A stretch of DNA of 64,000 nt from an uncultured Lachnospira sp. (GCA_946186125.1 CAMHLZ010000014.1:1-64000); one strand, 5' to 3'. Shown: positions 24,343-33,988, numbered from the stretch's first letter. The notes: a model not told the origin generated them from the sequence alone. Made by a program: numbers and translations.

Positions 24343-26361
24343 TTAATTAACCTTATATTTAATTTTCTTAGTCTTTACCGTGCCTGTACCGTCCTTAACC
24401 GATAAAACAAACACATAACTTCCCTTTTTCTTTGGTGTAAATCCTACCTTCTTAGTTGTAGAGTATTTTTTAATCGTAACGGTCTTTCCTGACAATTTGT
24501 ACGCGAACTGGTATTTTATCGTTCCGATTCCGCCTGCTGTCGAAGCCGTAAGCGTAATCTTCTTATTCACCTTTGACTGATTTGATGACGAGCTTGTCTT
24601 AAAACTCTTTATACTTAAAGCCTTTACGTTGCAGGTAAGTTTCTTTGTTACCGTTGTCTTAATGCCTTTAACATCTACGTATAAAGTGTATTTCCCGGTT
24701 GCTTCAGGAGTCCATGTAGCTGTATTTTTATCGCTGAAGTCCTTAATTACTGTAGTCCATCCGCCTTTCTTTAAATAAAATTTGTAGCTTAAATTGCTGC
24801 CTGCTGCTTTTACGGTAAGTTTCACTTTACCATTTTTCTGTACCGCATTAAAAGCATCTATGTCAAGTGATTCATTTACCTCTGTCAGATATACCATCGC
24901 ATATCCTTTATCACCGACATTTCCTGTCAATACGCCATTTTCAACCTTGAACTCAGCACCTGACACATCATCTATGTATTTACCATTCGGAATAAGTGTC
25001 ATTTTCTGTGAAATCTGTGCAGAAGTTCCGGCACAGTTCACGATTGATACGCCGTATTTGTCGCCTGTTTTTCTTTCAACTACAAGGATATTACTTCCAT
25101 CACTTGAAACGGCATCCTGACCGCCTTCTCCACTGAAATAGTTGTGGAAACGGTTGACAACTGCGACTTCATCCGTACACCATCCTGTCTGTGCTGCAGC
25201 TCCCATTGCTACACTTGAGCTTGCCAATGTTGCCGCTGCCGTTCTTGCAAAATAAAGTGGTGTGGCATTTGCCCTTGATGCCGTGTATGCCCATGCAAGT
25301 TTTACATACTTCTCATCAAGTGTTCTGGTTGCACCATCAGTATTTGCCCATGTATCATGTGATTCAGCCCATACTACAGGATATCTTCCGGAGTTTTTCG
25401 CTGCTTCATAGTTATATCCTGACCATTCGATAATACTTGCCTGTCCGCCCTGCTTTATAAAGCTTGTGTTAGAATCGCTGTAGCCGGTATCAGTGACGCT
25501 GATATAATCAGTATAACCTGACATATCTGTGTATGGATTATTCAAAACTTCACCGTAGCAGTACAAATCAATATTTTTCTCTGTCTTTGCATAATCTGTA
25601 GTTGCCGTGATAACATTTTTCCAGAAATCACTCGCATAAGAAGCATCATCCTTTGATGTCTCAATATGTTTTGCAGAGTCAAATCTGAATCCGTCAGTTC
25701 CGCAGTCTATACATTCTTTCATAAATCCAATTACATAATTCTGAACTTTCTCACTGCCGGTATTCAAATCCGGAAGTCCTCCTGAACAATACTGTGTAAG
25801 CTGGAGTCTGTCGTTATTATTTGTAACCTTCTGCTGGTATGTGTGCCAGCATGAAGCATCATTTTTCAAATCATCCATGCATAATGAATTTGGCTTACAT
25901 GAACTTCCTTCAGCCAGATGATTTGGAACTATGTCAACGATTACCTTAATTCCGTACTCATGTGCCTTTGCACACATAGCTTCAAACTCTGCCTTTGTTC
26001 CGAGTGCACTGTTCCCTGAATCATCAATAGAAAAATTAATCGGCTGGTATAACCAGTACCAGTTCCCCTTTGCAGAAGTATCTTTTGTAGATTTTACAGC
26101 CTGCTGTATAGGCGAAGTCTGCACCGCCGTATATCCGAGTGATGCGATTTTTTCCATATTTTCTGCAATCGTATTAAACGACCAGTTCCAGCATTGAAGC
26201 ATTACACCTTCCTGTGTATCTGATAATGGTATCGTTGATTCTGCCGATGCCGTTACCGCCTGTGCTGCCTTTACCAATGATGAATCCGTAAATGAAATTC
26301 CTGACACTGCTATCGCTGCCGCCATAGCAAGACTAAATACTTTTTTCACTTTTTTTCTCAT
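24343..26361 (-). CDS. Secreted alpha-amylase (GH13)
   Basis: 672 residues with a signal peptide (MRKKVKKVFSLAMAAAIAVS, then VKAAQA). GH13 regions: VDIVPNH (region I), GFRFDSAKH with nucleophile D228, YGEV with acid/base E271, and SHDT with D336. The C-terminal ~180 residues hold two beta-sandwich modules with K-rich strands ending in KIKYKVN, probably for cell-surface or starch binding. It hydrolyses internal alpha-1,4 bonds of starch outside the cell. GGAG sits 6 nt before the ATG. It follows nrdG after about 40 bases but probably serves separately. Confidence 0.93.
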   Translation of the reverse strand: MRKKVKKVFSLAMAAAIAVSGISFTDSSLVKAAQAVTASAESTIPLSDTQEGVMLQCWNWSFNTIAENMEKIASLGYTAVQTSPIQQAVKSTKDTSAKGNWYWLYQPINFSIDDSGNSALGTKAEFEAMCAKAHEYGIKVIVDIVPNHLAEGSSCKPNSLCMDDLKNDASCWHTYQQKVTNNNDRLQLTQYCSGGLPDLNTGSEKVQNYVIGFMKECIDCGTDGFRFDSAKHIETSKDDASYASDFWKNVITATTDYAKTEKNIDLYCYGEVLNNPYTDMSGYTDYISVTDTGYSDSNTSFIKQGGQASIIEWSGYNYEAAKNSGRYPVVWAESHDTWANTDGATRTLDEKYVKLAWAYTASRANATPLYFARTAAATLASSSVAMGAAAQTGWCTDEVAVVNRFHNYFSGEGGQDAVSSDGSNILVVERKTGDKYGVSIVNCAGTSAQISQKMTLIPNGKYIDDVSGAEFKVENGVLTGNVGDKGYAMVYLTEVNESLDIDAFNAVQKNGKVKLTVKAAGSNLSYKFYLKKGGWTTVIKDFSDKNTATWTPEATGKYTLYVDVKGIKTTVTKKLTCNVKALSIKSFKTSSSSNQSKVNKKITLTASTAGGIGTIKYQFAYKLSGKTVTIKKYSTTKKVGFTPKKKGSYVFVLSVKDGTGTVKTKKIKYKVN

Positions 26362-26402
26362 GCAAATTCTCCATTCTCTCTAAAAATAGTTGTTACCTGC
26401 TA

Positions 26403-26936
26403 CTACACTGAATTATTTAATTCAGACAATATTATTTCGTCATTTTTTCTTGTTTTCTTCATGTCAATTATTCTTTGGTTTTCCGAACCCCTGAAATTAA
26501 GATTAAGATTCTTAAGATTCTCTTCAAATTTTCCATCCACCAGAACATCAATACTGTCAAGGATCTCATCCGTTACCTCAATGTACCTCTTTCCTCCCGG
26601 TACAAGATCTTCCTCATAAGTAAATCCGGTATACATCCAGATATCTTTCCCGGGAAGTTCTTTTTTAATCCTTCGTATCAAAGGTATAATTCCTCTCTGA
26701 TTCACCTCTTCAAATGGCTCCCCGCCCAGAATTGTAATTCCTTTGTAGTATGTCTTTTTCAATTCTTCCATGATAAACGTTTCTTTTTCCTCGTCATACA
26801 ATTCTCCAAAGTTAAAGTCCCATGTCTGTGGCTGAAAGCATCCTTCACATCTGTTAGTACAACCTGAGACAAACACACTGATTCTGATTCCCGGTCCGTT
26901 CGCTGCATCCACCGTAATTATCTCGCATATATTCAT
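26403..26936 (-). CDS. nrdG: Anaerobic ribonucleotide reductase activating protein
   Basis: 177 residues from the ATG at 26936 (MNICEI), preceded by GGAG; the ATG at 26951 overlaps the upstream gene. The radical-SAM cluster motif is CTNRCEGC (CxxxCxxC), followed by GGEPFE. It uses SAM and a 4Fe-4S cluster to create the glycyl radical in NrdD. The next upstream gene on the transcript is CgeB-like, then nrdD. Confidence 0.93.
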   Translation of the reverse strand: MNICEIITVDAANGPGIRISVFVSGCTNRCEGCFQPQTWDFNFGELYDEEKETFIMEELKKTYYKGITILGGEPFEEVNQRGIIPLIRRIKKELPGKDIWMYTGFTYEEDLVPGGKRYIEVTDEILDSIDVLVDGKFEENLKNLNLNFRGSENQRIIDMKKTRKNDEIILSELNNSV

Positions 26937-26937
26937 G

Positions 26938-28125
26938 TCACTCATCTCCAAATACTATATTCATTATATCTCTTATGCGATGCACATAGGAATGCATTGC
27001 TTTTACTTTTTTATATCCTTTTTCTGCGATAGCTTCGCGCTCTTTATCATTTTCCAGATAATACTGAATTTTTCCTAACAATTCCTGCTCACTCGAATAA
27101 GTTTCTATCTCTTTACCTATTTCAAAATACTCCGGCAGTTCTTCCTGATAATTGCTTATCAAAAAACCTCCGCATCCTAAAACATCCCAGATTCTTAAAG
27201 AAAGCCCTGAACGGATTGGCTTTGCCGTAATGTTAAGATTTATCTTACTCAGATGAAATATCTTTGGCATTTCGTCAAAACTCTTTGCCAAGCCTCTGTT
27301 TTTCACCTTTGGAATAGAAGACGTATCACTTCCCGTATATACATTTACATCAAAATATTCTGATATCTTCCCGAGCAGACGGTATCTCTCAAGCTCGGCA
27401 ACTCTTGTATTTAGAACCAGTTGTGCCAATACCGCCTTCTGATTATCATCTGACAGCTCAGGAAACGGATATTCTCCTACTTCATCAGTAAACCTTTTAA
27501 CAATATCATCTTCCAGGATGTCTTCCATAAAATTATATCCATAAATCAGATACTGAGATTCTATAAGACCCTCAAAATATCCTTTCAGATAATCATCCAA
27601 TTTTTCTTCTATTTTGTTATAAGAGCTTTTTTCTTTGTACAATGAACCTACAAACGAAATATCGTGTGTGAAATTTTTCCTGTCTGCCTCTGTTATTCCA
27701 CCAATCATTTCATCATTATGTTCCATGTTAGTGGCAAGTGGCATATAAAATATTCCGTCTGGATTTTTCGGATAAAACTCATTATACAAAATCCTGTCAA
27801 AGAAAAATATTCTGTTATACGGCTTCGAAATGGCATGTGAATACAACTCTAACACGGGAGAATCTACAATCCAGCACACATATGGAATTTTAAAAATATT
27901 ACATACTTCTGCAAGTGTCGGAAAAAAATTGATGCTGAACACGCAGTCATACGCTGTATCCATCAGTCTTTTCCCCATCAGTTGAACACACTCTGCCGGA
28001 GGAAAATCTTTTTTATATATCTCCGTAGTCTCTTCATCAACCGTATGCCCAAGCATCTTAAACGCTGCTATAATATCAGGTTCGCATATGCTGGCATATC
28101 TGTAAAACAATATTCTTCTACTCAT
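26938..28125 (-). CDS. CgeB-like / DUF3880 glycosyltransferase family protein
   Basis: About 395 residues from the ATG at 28125, 5 nt after GGAGG. The N-terminal Rossmann-like part (SRRILFYRYASICEPDII; CVFSINFFPTLAEV; PYVCWIVDSP) and the C-terminal part (SLRIWDVLGCGGFLISNYQ ... EIETYSSEQELLGKI ... RIRDIM) are those of CgeB-type proteins, GT-B fold enzymes related to spore maturation protein CgeB. Acceptor and sugar are unknown. It stands between nrdD and nrdG and nearly overlaps nrdG, an odd place for a glycosyltransferase. Confidence 0.82.
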   Translation of the reverse strand: MSRRILFYRYASICEPDIIAAFKMLGHTVDEETTEIYKKDFPPAECVQLMGKRLMDTAYDCVFSINFFPTLAEVCNIFKIPYVCWIVDSPVLELYSHAISKPYNRIFFFDRILYNEFYPKNPDGIFYMPLATNMEHNDEMIGGITEADRKNFTHDISFVGSLYKEKSSYNKIEEKLDDYLKGYFEGLIESQYLIYGYNFMEDILEDDIVKRFTDEVGEYPFPELSDDNQKAVLAQLVLNTRVAELERYRLLGKISEYFDVNVYTGSDTSSIPKVKNRGLAKSFDEMPKIFHLSKINLNITAKPIRSGLSLRIWDVLGCGGFLISNYQEELPEYFEIGKEIETYSSEQELLGKIQYYLENDKEREAIAEKGYKKVKAMHSYVHRIRDIMNIVFGDE

Positions 28126-28140
28126 ATATTCCTCCATCAC

Positions 28141-28305
28141 GAGCTATTTAAGCTCCTCACAAATAGCTTTTCTCCCAAATTACGTAAAATATCCTACGCA
28201 GCGGGCTTTAACCCGCTCCATAGGATTATAAACATATTATATCCAAGCAAATCGTGGCGTCTGCGACACAATTTGTCGTGTGAAAATCATTACTGATTTT
28301 CACAC
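28141..28305. other. Hairpins between nrdD and the CgeB-like gene
   Basis: Three inverted repeats: GAGCTATTTAAGCTC (28141-28155), GCGGGCTTTAACCCGC (28201-28216) and GTGTGAAAATCA/TGATTTTCACAC (28278-28305), the last touching the nrdD stop. None has a T-run, so they look like mRNA stability or processing elements rather than full terminators. Confidence 0.5.
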
Positions 28306-30461
28306 TATTCGCCATCATGAAGCATCTGATGATTTGATATATGAAGTACTCTTGATTTGATTTCTTTTGTCTTTCCGACATTCCAGAAATTCTCTCCAAG
28401 GTATCCACAGGTTCTTCTCGTAACATTCATCTTGTTATGATCCTTATTATGGCATTGCGGACATTCCCACTCTCCATCTGCATTTATAATAATTTCACCG
28501 TCAAAACCACACTTATGGCAATAGTCAGATTTTGTATTAAATTCAGCGTACTGGATATTATCATATATGAACTTAACCAGTTCCTCCAACGCTGTAAGGT
28601 TATGTCTTAAATTAGGAATCTCAACATATGAGATTGCTCCTCCGGATGATATTCTCTGGAACTGACTTTCAAATTCAAATTTTTTGAAAGCATCCATATT
28701 TTCTCTTACGTCTACATGATATGAATTGGTATAATATCCTTTATCTGTTACGTCTTTAATTTCTCCAAAACGTTCTTTATCAATTCTTGCAAATCTATAG
28801 CAAAGAGATTCAGCCGGTGTTCCATATAATCCAAATCCTATTCCTGTATTCTTCTTCCATGTATCTGTCGCATCACGAAGTCTGTTCATAACCTTTAATG
28901 CAAACTCAAGTCCCTCAGGCTCTGTATGACTGACACCTGTCATGAGTTTCGTTACTTCGTATAATCCGATATATCCAAGCGATATCGTAGAATAACCTCC
29001 GTGCAGAAGTTTATCTATTGTTTCATTTGGTTTTAATCTTGCAATCGCACCATACTGCCAGTGAATCGGGCTTACGTTTGAAAGTGTTCCTTCAAGAGCA
29101 CGGTGTCTGCACATCAATGCCTCAAAGCAAAGTGCAAGTCTTTCCTCCATAAGCTGCCAGAATAATTCCTTATTTCCTTTTGCAAGTATTCCAATCTGTG
29201 GAAGGTTGATACTTACCACGCCCTGATTAAAACGTCCTTCCCATTTATAATTTCCATTTTCATCTTTCCACTCGCTCAAGAAACTTCTGCATCCCATACA
29301 GCTGAAAACATTTCCCGAATAATTTTCACGCATTTTTTTTGCTGAAATATAGTCCGGATACATGCGTTTTGCAGAACATTTAACTGCAAGCTTTGTGATA
29401 TAATCGTATTCTCCACCCTGCAGACAGTTATGTTCATCTAAAACATAAATCAGCTTTGGAAATGCCGGTGTCACATATACACCCTTTTCATTCTTGATTC
29501 CTTCGAGTCTCTGTCTTAAAATTTCTTCAATGATAAGTGCATTTTCTTTTATATATTCATCATTTTTATCCAGATTTAAAAACAGTGTGACAAACGGTGA
29601 CTGTCCGTTAGTCGTCATCAATGTATTAATCTGATACTGTATTGTCTGAACACCTGACTTTAATTCATCCATCAGCCTGTCATTTACAAACTGTTCAAGT
29701 AATTCAGCATCTATCTTATCTCCATATTTTTCTCTATAATGTTTCTCGTATTTATCATAGCTCTTTCTTAAATATTTTCCAAGATGTCTTATATCTACCG
29801 ACTGTCCGCCATACTGACTTGACGCAACCGCAGATATTATCTGTGTCATTACCGTACAGGCAACCTGGAAGCTCTTAGGGCTCTCTATCATCTTGCCGTT
29901 CATTACGGTTCCGTTATCAAGCATATCTCCTATATTGATAAGACAACAGTTGAAAATAGGCTGTACGAAATAATCAGCATCATGGAAATGTATAATACCT
30001 TCTTCATGAGCTTTTGAAATCTTCTCAGGAAGTAACACTCTCTTAGTTAAATCCTTTGAAACCTCTCCTGCAATCAAATCTCTCTGTGTACTGGCTATAC
30101 TTGCATTTTTATTAGAATTTTCTTCCATCACGTCTTTATTGCTGTTTTTAATAAGGCTCATGATGGAATCATCCGTCGTATTCGCCTTTCTCACCATTTC
30201 ACGGGTATATCTATATATAATATAAGTCTTTGCAAGAACGTATTTTTTCTGAGCCATCAATTTCTGCTCTATGATATCCTGGATATCCTCAACCTGCATT
30301 TCTTCCATTCCACGATTCTCAATCGACGCAACTATGCTGTAAATATTTTCCTCAGATATCTGCTCATGCATCTCTACTTCATCATTTGCCTTCTGAATGG
30401 CAATAACGATTTTATTCCTATCATATTCGACACGTCTTCCGTCTCTTTTTATAACTTTCAT
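28305..30461 (-). CDS. nrdD: Anaerobic ribonucleoside-triphosphate reductase
   Basis: 718 residues starting at MKVIKRDGRRVEYD (ATG 30461), with an N-terminal ATP-cone. The class III core includes CMGCRSFL with an active-site-type Cys, the zinc site CHKCG...CPQC, and the C-terminal glycyl radical motif TRRTCGYLG. It reduces ribonucleotides to deoxyribonucleotides without oxygen, using NrdG for activation. Upstream sequence has a sigma-A promoter overlapped by NrdR-like boxes. An ATG at 30488 lacks support. Confidence 0.95.
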   Translation of the reverse strand: MKVIKRDGRRVEYDRNKIVIAIQKANDEVEMHEQISEENIYSIVASIENRGMEEMQVEDIQDIIEQKLMAQKKYVLAKTYIIYRYTREMVRKANTTDDSIMSLIKNSNKDVMEENSNKNASIASTQRDLIAGEVSKDLTKRVLLPEKISKAHEEGIIHFHDADYFVQPIFNCCLINIGDMLDNGTVMNGKMIESPKSFQVACTVMTQIISAVASSQYGGQSVDIRHLGKYLRKSYDKYEKHYREKYGDKIDAELLEQFVNDRLMDELKSGVQTIQYQINTLMTTNGQSPFVTLFLNLDKNDEYIKENALIIEEILRQRLEGIKNEKGVYVTPAFPKLIYVLDEHNCLQGGEYDYITKLAVKCSAKRMYPDYISAKKMRENYSGNVFSCMGCRSFLSEWKDENGNYKWEGRFNQGVVSINLPQIGILAKGNKELFWQLMEERLALCFEALMCRHRALEGTLSNVSPIHWQYGAIARLKPNETIDKLLHGGYSTISLGYIGLYEVTKLMTGVSHTEPEGLEFALKVMNRLRDATDTWKKNTGIGFGLYGTPAESLCYRFARIDKERFGEIKDVTDKGYYTNSYHVDVRENMDAFKKFEFESQFQRISSGGAISYVEIPNLRHNLTALEELVKFIYDNIQYAEFNTKSDYCHKCGFDGEIIINADGEWECPQCHNKDHNKMNVTRRTCGYLGENFWNVGKTKEIKSRVLHISNHQMLHDGE

Positions 30462-30550
30462 ATCGATTTCCCTTTCATAACACAACAATAATTTATATTA
30501 TAATAAAGTAATACGTCTCATGTAATCCATACAAATAGGCGTCTTTGCAC

Positions 30551-30609
30551 ATTATAGCACCAGCTACCAAATATAGCAACATCATTTTTTTAAACACAAC
30601 ATATTGTGC
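30551..30609 (-). promoter_or_regulatory. nrdD promoter with NrdR-like boxes
   Basis: Minus-strand TTGCTA (30579-30574), 17 bp, TATAAT (30556-30551). ACACAACATATTGTGC at 30594-30609 matches the NrdR box consensus ACACWATATATWGTGT at 14 of 16 positions. A weaker second site (30564-30579) lies ~30 bp away, overlapping the -35, which fits paired NrdR sites. Control by NrdR in response to ATP/dATP is inferred. Confidence 0.65.
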
Positions 30610-30848
30610 CTGAAACATCTTTACAAAACCTTATATTTACGCATCGTATATCAAATCCACCAAAAATTTTTAAAATTTTTAGTGAAATTTTAGTATTTAC
30701 AAATTTAAATATTTTGTTTTTTTTCAAAAACATATAGACGAAATTAAAAAATTATGAGAAAATGTGAACAGAGTGTGCTTTGATTATCACACGAGCATTT
30801 TAAAACTATATAAGATACGTAATTATCTTATCTGAAAGGAGTCTTATA
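30610..30848 (+). promoter_or_regulatory. AT-rich upstream region of the GGGtGRT operon
   Basis: A highly AT-rich stretch (A and T tracts at 30660-30760) resembling UP elements, then a candidate promoter TTATCA, 17 bp, TATATA near 30784-30812. It precedes AAAGGAGTC and the ATG at 30849. The promoter call is moderate. Confidence 0.4.
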
Positions 30849-31556
30849 ATGATTTATTCACAGGAAGTTGAAAACATGTGCCCGGTTGCACAGGGCGTTA
30901 ATCACGGTTGTGCACCAATCCCTGAAGAAGCAAAATGGGTTAAGGCAAAAGAGATTAAGGATATTTCCGGTTTTACTCACGGAGTAGGCTGGTGTGCACC
31001 ACAGCAGGGTGCCTGCAAATTATCTTTAAATATTAAAGAAGGAGTTATACAGGAAGCTCTCGTTGAGACAATCGGATGTTCAGGAATGACTCATTCAGCT
31101 GCTATGGCTGCTGAGATTTTACCTGGAAGAACAATTCTCGAAGCATTAAATACTGACCTTGTATGTGATGCTATCAATACAGCTATGAGAGAATTATTCC
31201 TTCAGATCGTTTACGGACGTTCTCAGAGTGCATTCTCTGAAGACGGTCTTGCAATCGGTGCCGGTCTCGAAGATTTAGGTAAAGGTCTTCGTTCTCAGGT
31301 TGGTACTATGTACGGAACTCTTAAAAAAGGTCCTCGTTATCTTGAAATGGCAGAAGGTTACGTTACAGCAATCGCTCTTGATGCTGATGATTTAATCATC
31401 GGATATAAGTTCGTAAGTCTTGGTAAGATGACAGACTTTATCAAGAAGGGTGATGACCCTAATACTGCTTACGAAAAAGCATGCGGACAGTATGGACGTG
31501 TTGACGATGCAGTGAAGCTTATTGACCCTAGAACTGATGAAGAAGTGGCTAAATAA
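30849..31556 (+). CDS. Iron-sulfur cluster assembly scaffold-like protein
   Basis: 235 residues. It has NifU/IscU-like features: VGWCAPQQGACKLSLNIKEG, then LVETIGCSGMTHSAAMAAE, with spaced Cys that could hold a cluster. It occurs paired with the GGGtGRT protein in many Clostridia. The exact role is unproven; a redox or cluster function is inferred from the Cys pattern. The pair is in one operon (15-bp gap, GGAGG) with codon use typical of highly expressed genes. Confidence 0.8.
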   Translation: MIYSQEVENMCPVAQGVNHGCAPIPEEAKWVKAKEIKDISGFTHGVGWCAPQQGACKLSLNIKEGVIQEALVETIGCSGMTHSAAMAAEILPGRTILEALNTDLVCDAINTAMRELFLQIVYGRSQSAFSEDGLAIGAGLEDLGKGLRSQVGTMYGTLKKGPRYLEMAEGYVTAIALDADDLIIGYKFVSLGKMTDFIKKGDDPNTAYEKACGQYGRVDDAVKLIDPRTDEEVAK

Positions 31557-31571
31557 GAGGAGGTAACGAGA

Positions 31572-32582
31572 ATGGCATTATTTGAATCATATGAAAGAAG
31601 AATTGATAAAATAAATGAAGTATTAAACAGCTACGGTATCTCTTCTATAGAAGAAGCTGAGAAAATCACTAAGGATGCCGGTTTAGATGTTTACAATCAG
31701 ATTAAAGGTATCCAGCCTATCTGTTTTGAAAATGCTTGCTGGGCTTACACTGTAGGTGCTGCAATCGCTATTAAGAAGAATTGCAGAAAAGCTGCTGACG
31801 CTGCTGCTGCTATAGGTGAAGGTCTTCAGGCTTTCTGTATTCCTGGTTCTGTTGCTGATACACGTAAGGTTGGTCTCGGACATGGTAACTTAGGAAAGAT
31901 GTTATTAGAGGAAGAAACTGAGTGTTTCTGTTTCCTTGCAGGACATGAGTCTTTTGCTGCTGCTGAAGGTGCTATCGGTATTGCTGAGAAGGCTAATAAG
32001 GTTCGTAAGAAACCTCTTAGAGTTATCTTAAACGGTCTTGGAAAAGATGCTGCTCAGATTATCTCAAGAATTAACGGATTTACTTTTGTTGAGACAGAGT
32101 ATGATCCATATACTAATACTGTAAAAGAAGTATTCAGAAAATCTTATTCTGATGGTTTACGTTCTAAAGTAAACTGCTACGGTGCAAATGATGTTTGCGA
32201 AGGTGTTGCTATCATGCATAAGGAAGGTGTTGACGTTTCTATCACAGGTAACTCAACTAACCCAACAAGATTCCAGCATCCTGTTGCAGGTACTTATAAG
32301 AAGGAATGTATCGAGCAGGGTAAGAAGTACTTCTCTGTTGCATCAGGTGGTGGTACAGGCCGTACACTTCATCCTGATAACATGGCTGCTGGTCCTGCTT
32401 CTTATGGTATGACTGATACATTAGGACGTATGCACTCTGATGCTCAGTTTGCAGGTTCTTCATCAGTACCGGCTCACGTTGAGATGATGGGACTTATCGG
32501 TGCTGGAAACAACCCTATGGTTGGTATGACTGTTGCTGTAGCTGTTTCTATCCAGGAAGCTGCTGACGCAAACCGTTTCTAA
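31572..32582 (+). CDS. GGGtGRT protein
   Basis: 336 residues, defined by the SGGGTGRTLHPDNMAAGPAS motif for which the family is named. Other conserved stretches: QPICFENACWAYTVGAAIAI and GLGHGNLGKMLLEEETECFCFLAGH. The protein is soluble and Gly/Ala-rich, with likely nucleotide- or cofactor-binding loops. Biochemical function is unknown. It always accompanies the scaffold-like protein in related genomes, so the two probably work together. Confidence 0.88.
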   Translation: MALFESYERRIDKINEVLNSYGISSIEEAEKITKDAGLDVYNQIKGIQPICFENACWAYTVGAAIAIKKNCRKAADAAAAIGEGLQAFCIPGSVADTRKVGLGHGNLGKMLLEEETECFCFLAGHESFAAAEGAIGIAEKANKVRKKPLRVILNGLGKDAAQIISRINGFTFVETEYDPYTNTVKEVFRKSYSDGLRSKVNCYGANDVCEGVAIMHKEGVDVSITGNSTNPTRFQHPVAGTYKKECIEQGKKYFSVASGGGTGRTLHPDNMAAGPASYGMTDTLGRMHSDAQFAGSSSVPAHVEMMGLIGAGNNPMVGMTVAVAVSIQEAADANRF

Positions 32583-32604
32583 GAATCTATTTGTAATATT
32601 GGTT

Positions 32605-32643
32605 AAAAACACTGCAATTTCAAGGAATTGCAGTGTTTTTTTA
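32605..32643 (+). terminator. Terminator of the GGGtGRT operon
   Basis: Stem AAAAACACTGCAATT / AATTGCAGTGTTTTT around CAAGG, with a seven-T tail. The prophage begins shortly after. Confidence 0.85.
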
Positions 32644-32749
32644 TCATTAGCAGTTTGGGAGATAATTGTTCTAAAATGGCGTGTTTTTTGGTGTGTAGCA
32701 CACACACAGCACACATACAGCGCACAAATGAAATTTGTATAATTGTAAT

Positions 32750-33415
32750 TTATTTCTTTATATACTGAATATCCCCATAATTACAATATCCAAATTTTTT
32801 ACCAGTCAACCTGCTGCCTAATTGATAAGGGTTTACATCATTCGGATATATTTTTAATATCCTGGCTGTTCGTTTTTTTATAACCGGATTCCTTGTGTTC
32901 CTACGAGTTTTATAATAACTTGTAATTTTTACCACGGTTCCTGGTACTAATTCCTCTACAGATTTTGTATGTATAACCTTGATAGGAGTGTTAAACAATT
33001 CTTTTTCAGCTTCTCTACGTCTTACAAGTCCATTTTTGTATAGTGTCGCGCTTCCCCAATATATCACTATATTGTCTGCCATCTGTTCAAGGCATGTACT
33101 CGCATTAACAAGCTGTCTTAGTCCGCCTCTACCTCTGTTATAACAGTAACTTACAAGTGCTGAAAACTGATTTTCATTCATATTGCCAAACTTGCTTAAT
33201 GCATCCTCTGTTACATATCTTTCATAAACCTGAAGGTCGTTAATCAGATGTTCATCTGCTTCCTTCTGAGACCAACAGGTGCAAGCGGATATAGAATTAT
33301 CAAAACTGTGCCCATACCCTATTGTATAATATGATTCTCCAGCCAATTTATAGGCTCTTAGACTGCACCCTTCAAAGCTCTTGATTAAATTCAAACCTGC
33401 ATCATTCGTTCTCAT
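32750..33415 (-). CDS. Phage endolysin, GH24 lysozyme
   Basis: 221 residues. The GH24 active site is KSFEGCSLRAY (E15) and YYTIGYGHSFD; FSALVSYCYNRGRGG follows as the second conserved block. The C-terminal ~70 residues (VEELVPGTVVKITSYYKTRR) are a basic SH3-like, wall-binding type tail. It cuts peptidoglycan glycan strands at lysis. The ATG at 33415 overlaps the holin stop by 14 bp. Confidence 0.9.
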   Translation of the reverse strand: MRTNDAGLNLIKSFEGCSLRAYKLAGESYYTIGYGHSFDNSISACTCWSQKEADEHLINDLQVYERYVTEDALSKFGNMNENQFSALVSYCYNRGRGGLRQLVNASTCLEQMADNIVIYWGSATLYKNGLVRRREAEKELFNTPIKVIHTKSVEELVPGTVVKITSYYKTRRNTRNPVIKKRTARILKIYPNDVNPYQLGSRLTGKKFGYCNYGDIQYIKK

Positions 33416-33602
33416 TTTTATCCTCACTTTCTTTCATGTTCATGACTGCTGCTATTCCTGCCGCTATTGCCGGCATTAATACTACTTGTACTAATCCTTT
33501 CGCATCTGTAAGATCTATTCCTGCTGCTACATCTGTAACTATTACAGCAACAAATGCCTGACCAAACGTCCTTAACGCTCTTCTTATCCATTCTTTTTTC
33601 AT
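33402..33602 (-). CDS. Phage holin
   Basis: 66 residues with two hydrophobic helices (FGQAFVAVIVTDVAAGI and VLMPAIAAGIAAVMNM) and a charged C-terminus, the form of small class II holins. It lies directly upstream of, and overlaps, the lysozyme. Role inferred from position and topology. Confidence 0.75.
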   Translation of the reverse strand: MKKEWIRRALRTFGQAFVAVIVTDVAAGIDLTDAKGLVQVVLMPAIAAGIAAVMNMKESEDKNENE

Positions 33603-33616
33603 ATCGAATCAGCTCC

Positions 33617-33898
33617 TTATAAGTATCTTGCTACTACAGCTCCTATAACTGCTCCTATTAGCGTAGTTACGACAGCTTCCCATCGTTTTGACGGCTTACT
33701 TTCTAGATCCGTCAATCGTGTGTTAATTCCCTGCTGTGCCGTTATCATATTTTGCATATTAATTGCAAGCTCTTTTACAGATAATGTTAAACTCTGTATG
33801 GTTTTATGCTGTTCTTCTACATTATCCATACGGTGCTTCAGGCTTCCTATCTCCTCTTTATGCTCTGTTATTTTGATTGTTAATTCCTCGGTTGTCAT
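33617..33898 (-). CDS. XhlA-type hemolysin/lysis accessory protein
   Basis: 93 residues from the ATG at 33898. A coiled coil (EEIGSLKHRMDNVEEQHKTI) is followed by one C-terminal membrane helix (VTTLIGAVIGAVVARYL), as in XhlA-type lysis cassette proteins. It is first in the three-gene lysis cassette. Confidence 0.72.
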   Translation of the reverse strand: MTTEELTIKITEHKEEIGSLKHRMDNVEEQHKTIQSLTLSVKELAINMQNMITAQQGINTRLTDLESKPSKRWEAVVTTLIGAVIGAVVARYL

Positions 33899-33933
33899 GC
33901 TATGTTTACCTTCCTTTCCTTTTTTCTCATAAT

Positions 33934-33966
33934 AAAAAGCCTGATAATTACACATCAGACTTTTAT
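33934..33966 (-). terminator. Terminator between tail and lysis genes
   Basis: Minus-strand stem AAAAGTCTGAT / ATCAGGCTTTT with a TTTTTAT tail, ahead of the XhlA-like gene. Confidence 0.6.
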
Positions 33967-33988
33967 CTCATTATTAACATTTTTCATT

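Noticed and set aside
32640-32750. Exact prophage attachment site
   Set aside because: The right end and integrase are outside the window, so a core duplication cannot be shown; the CA-rich stretch is only suggestive.
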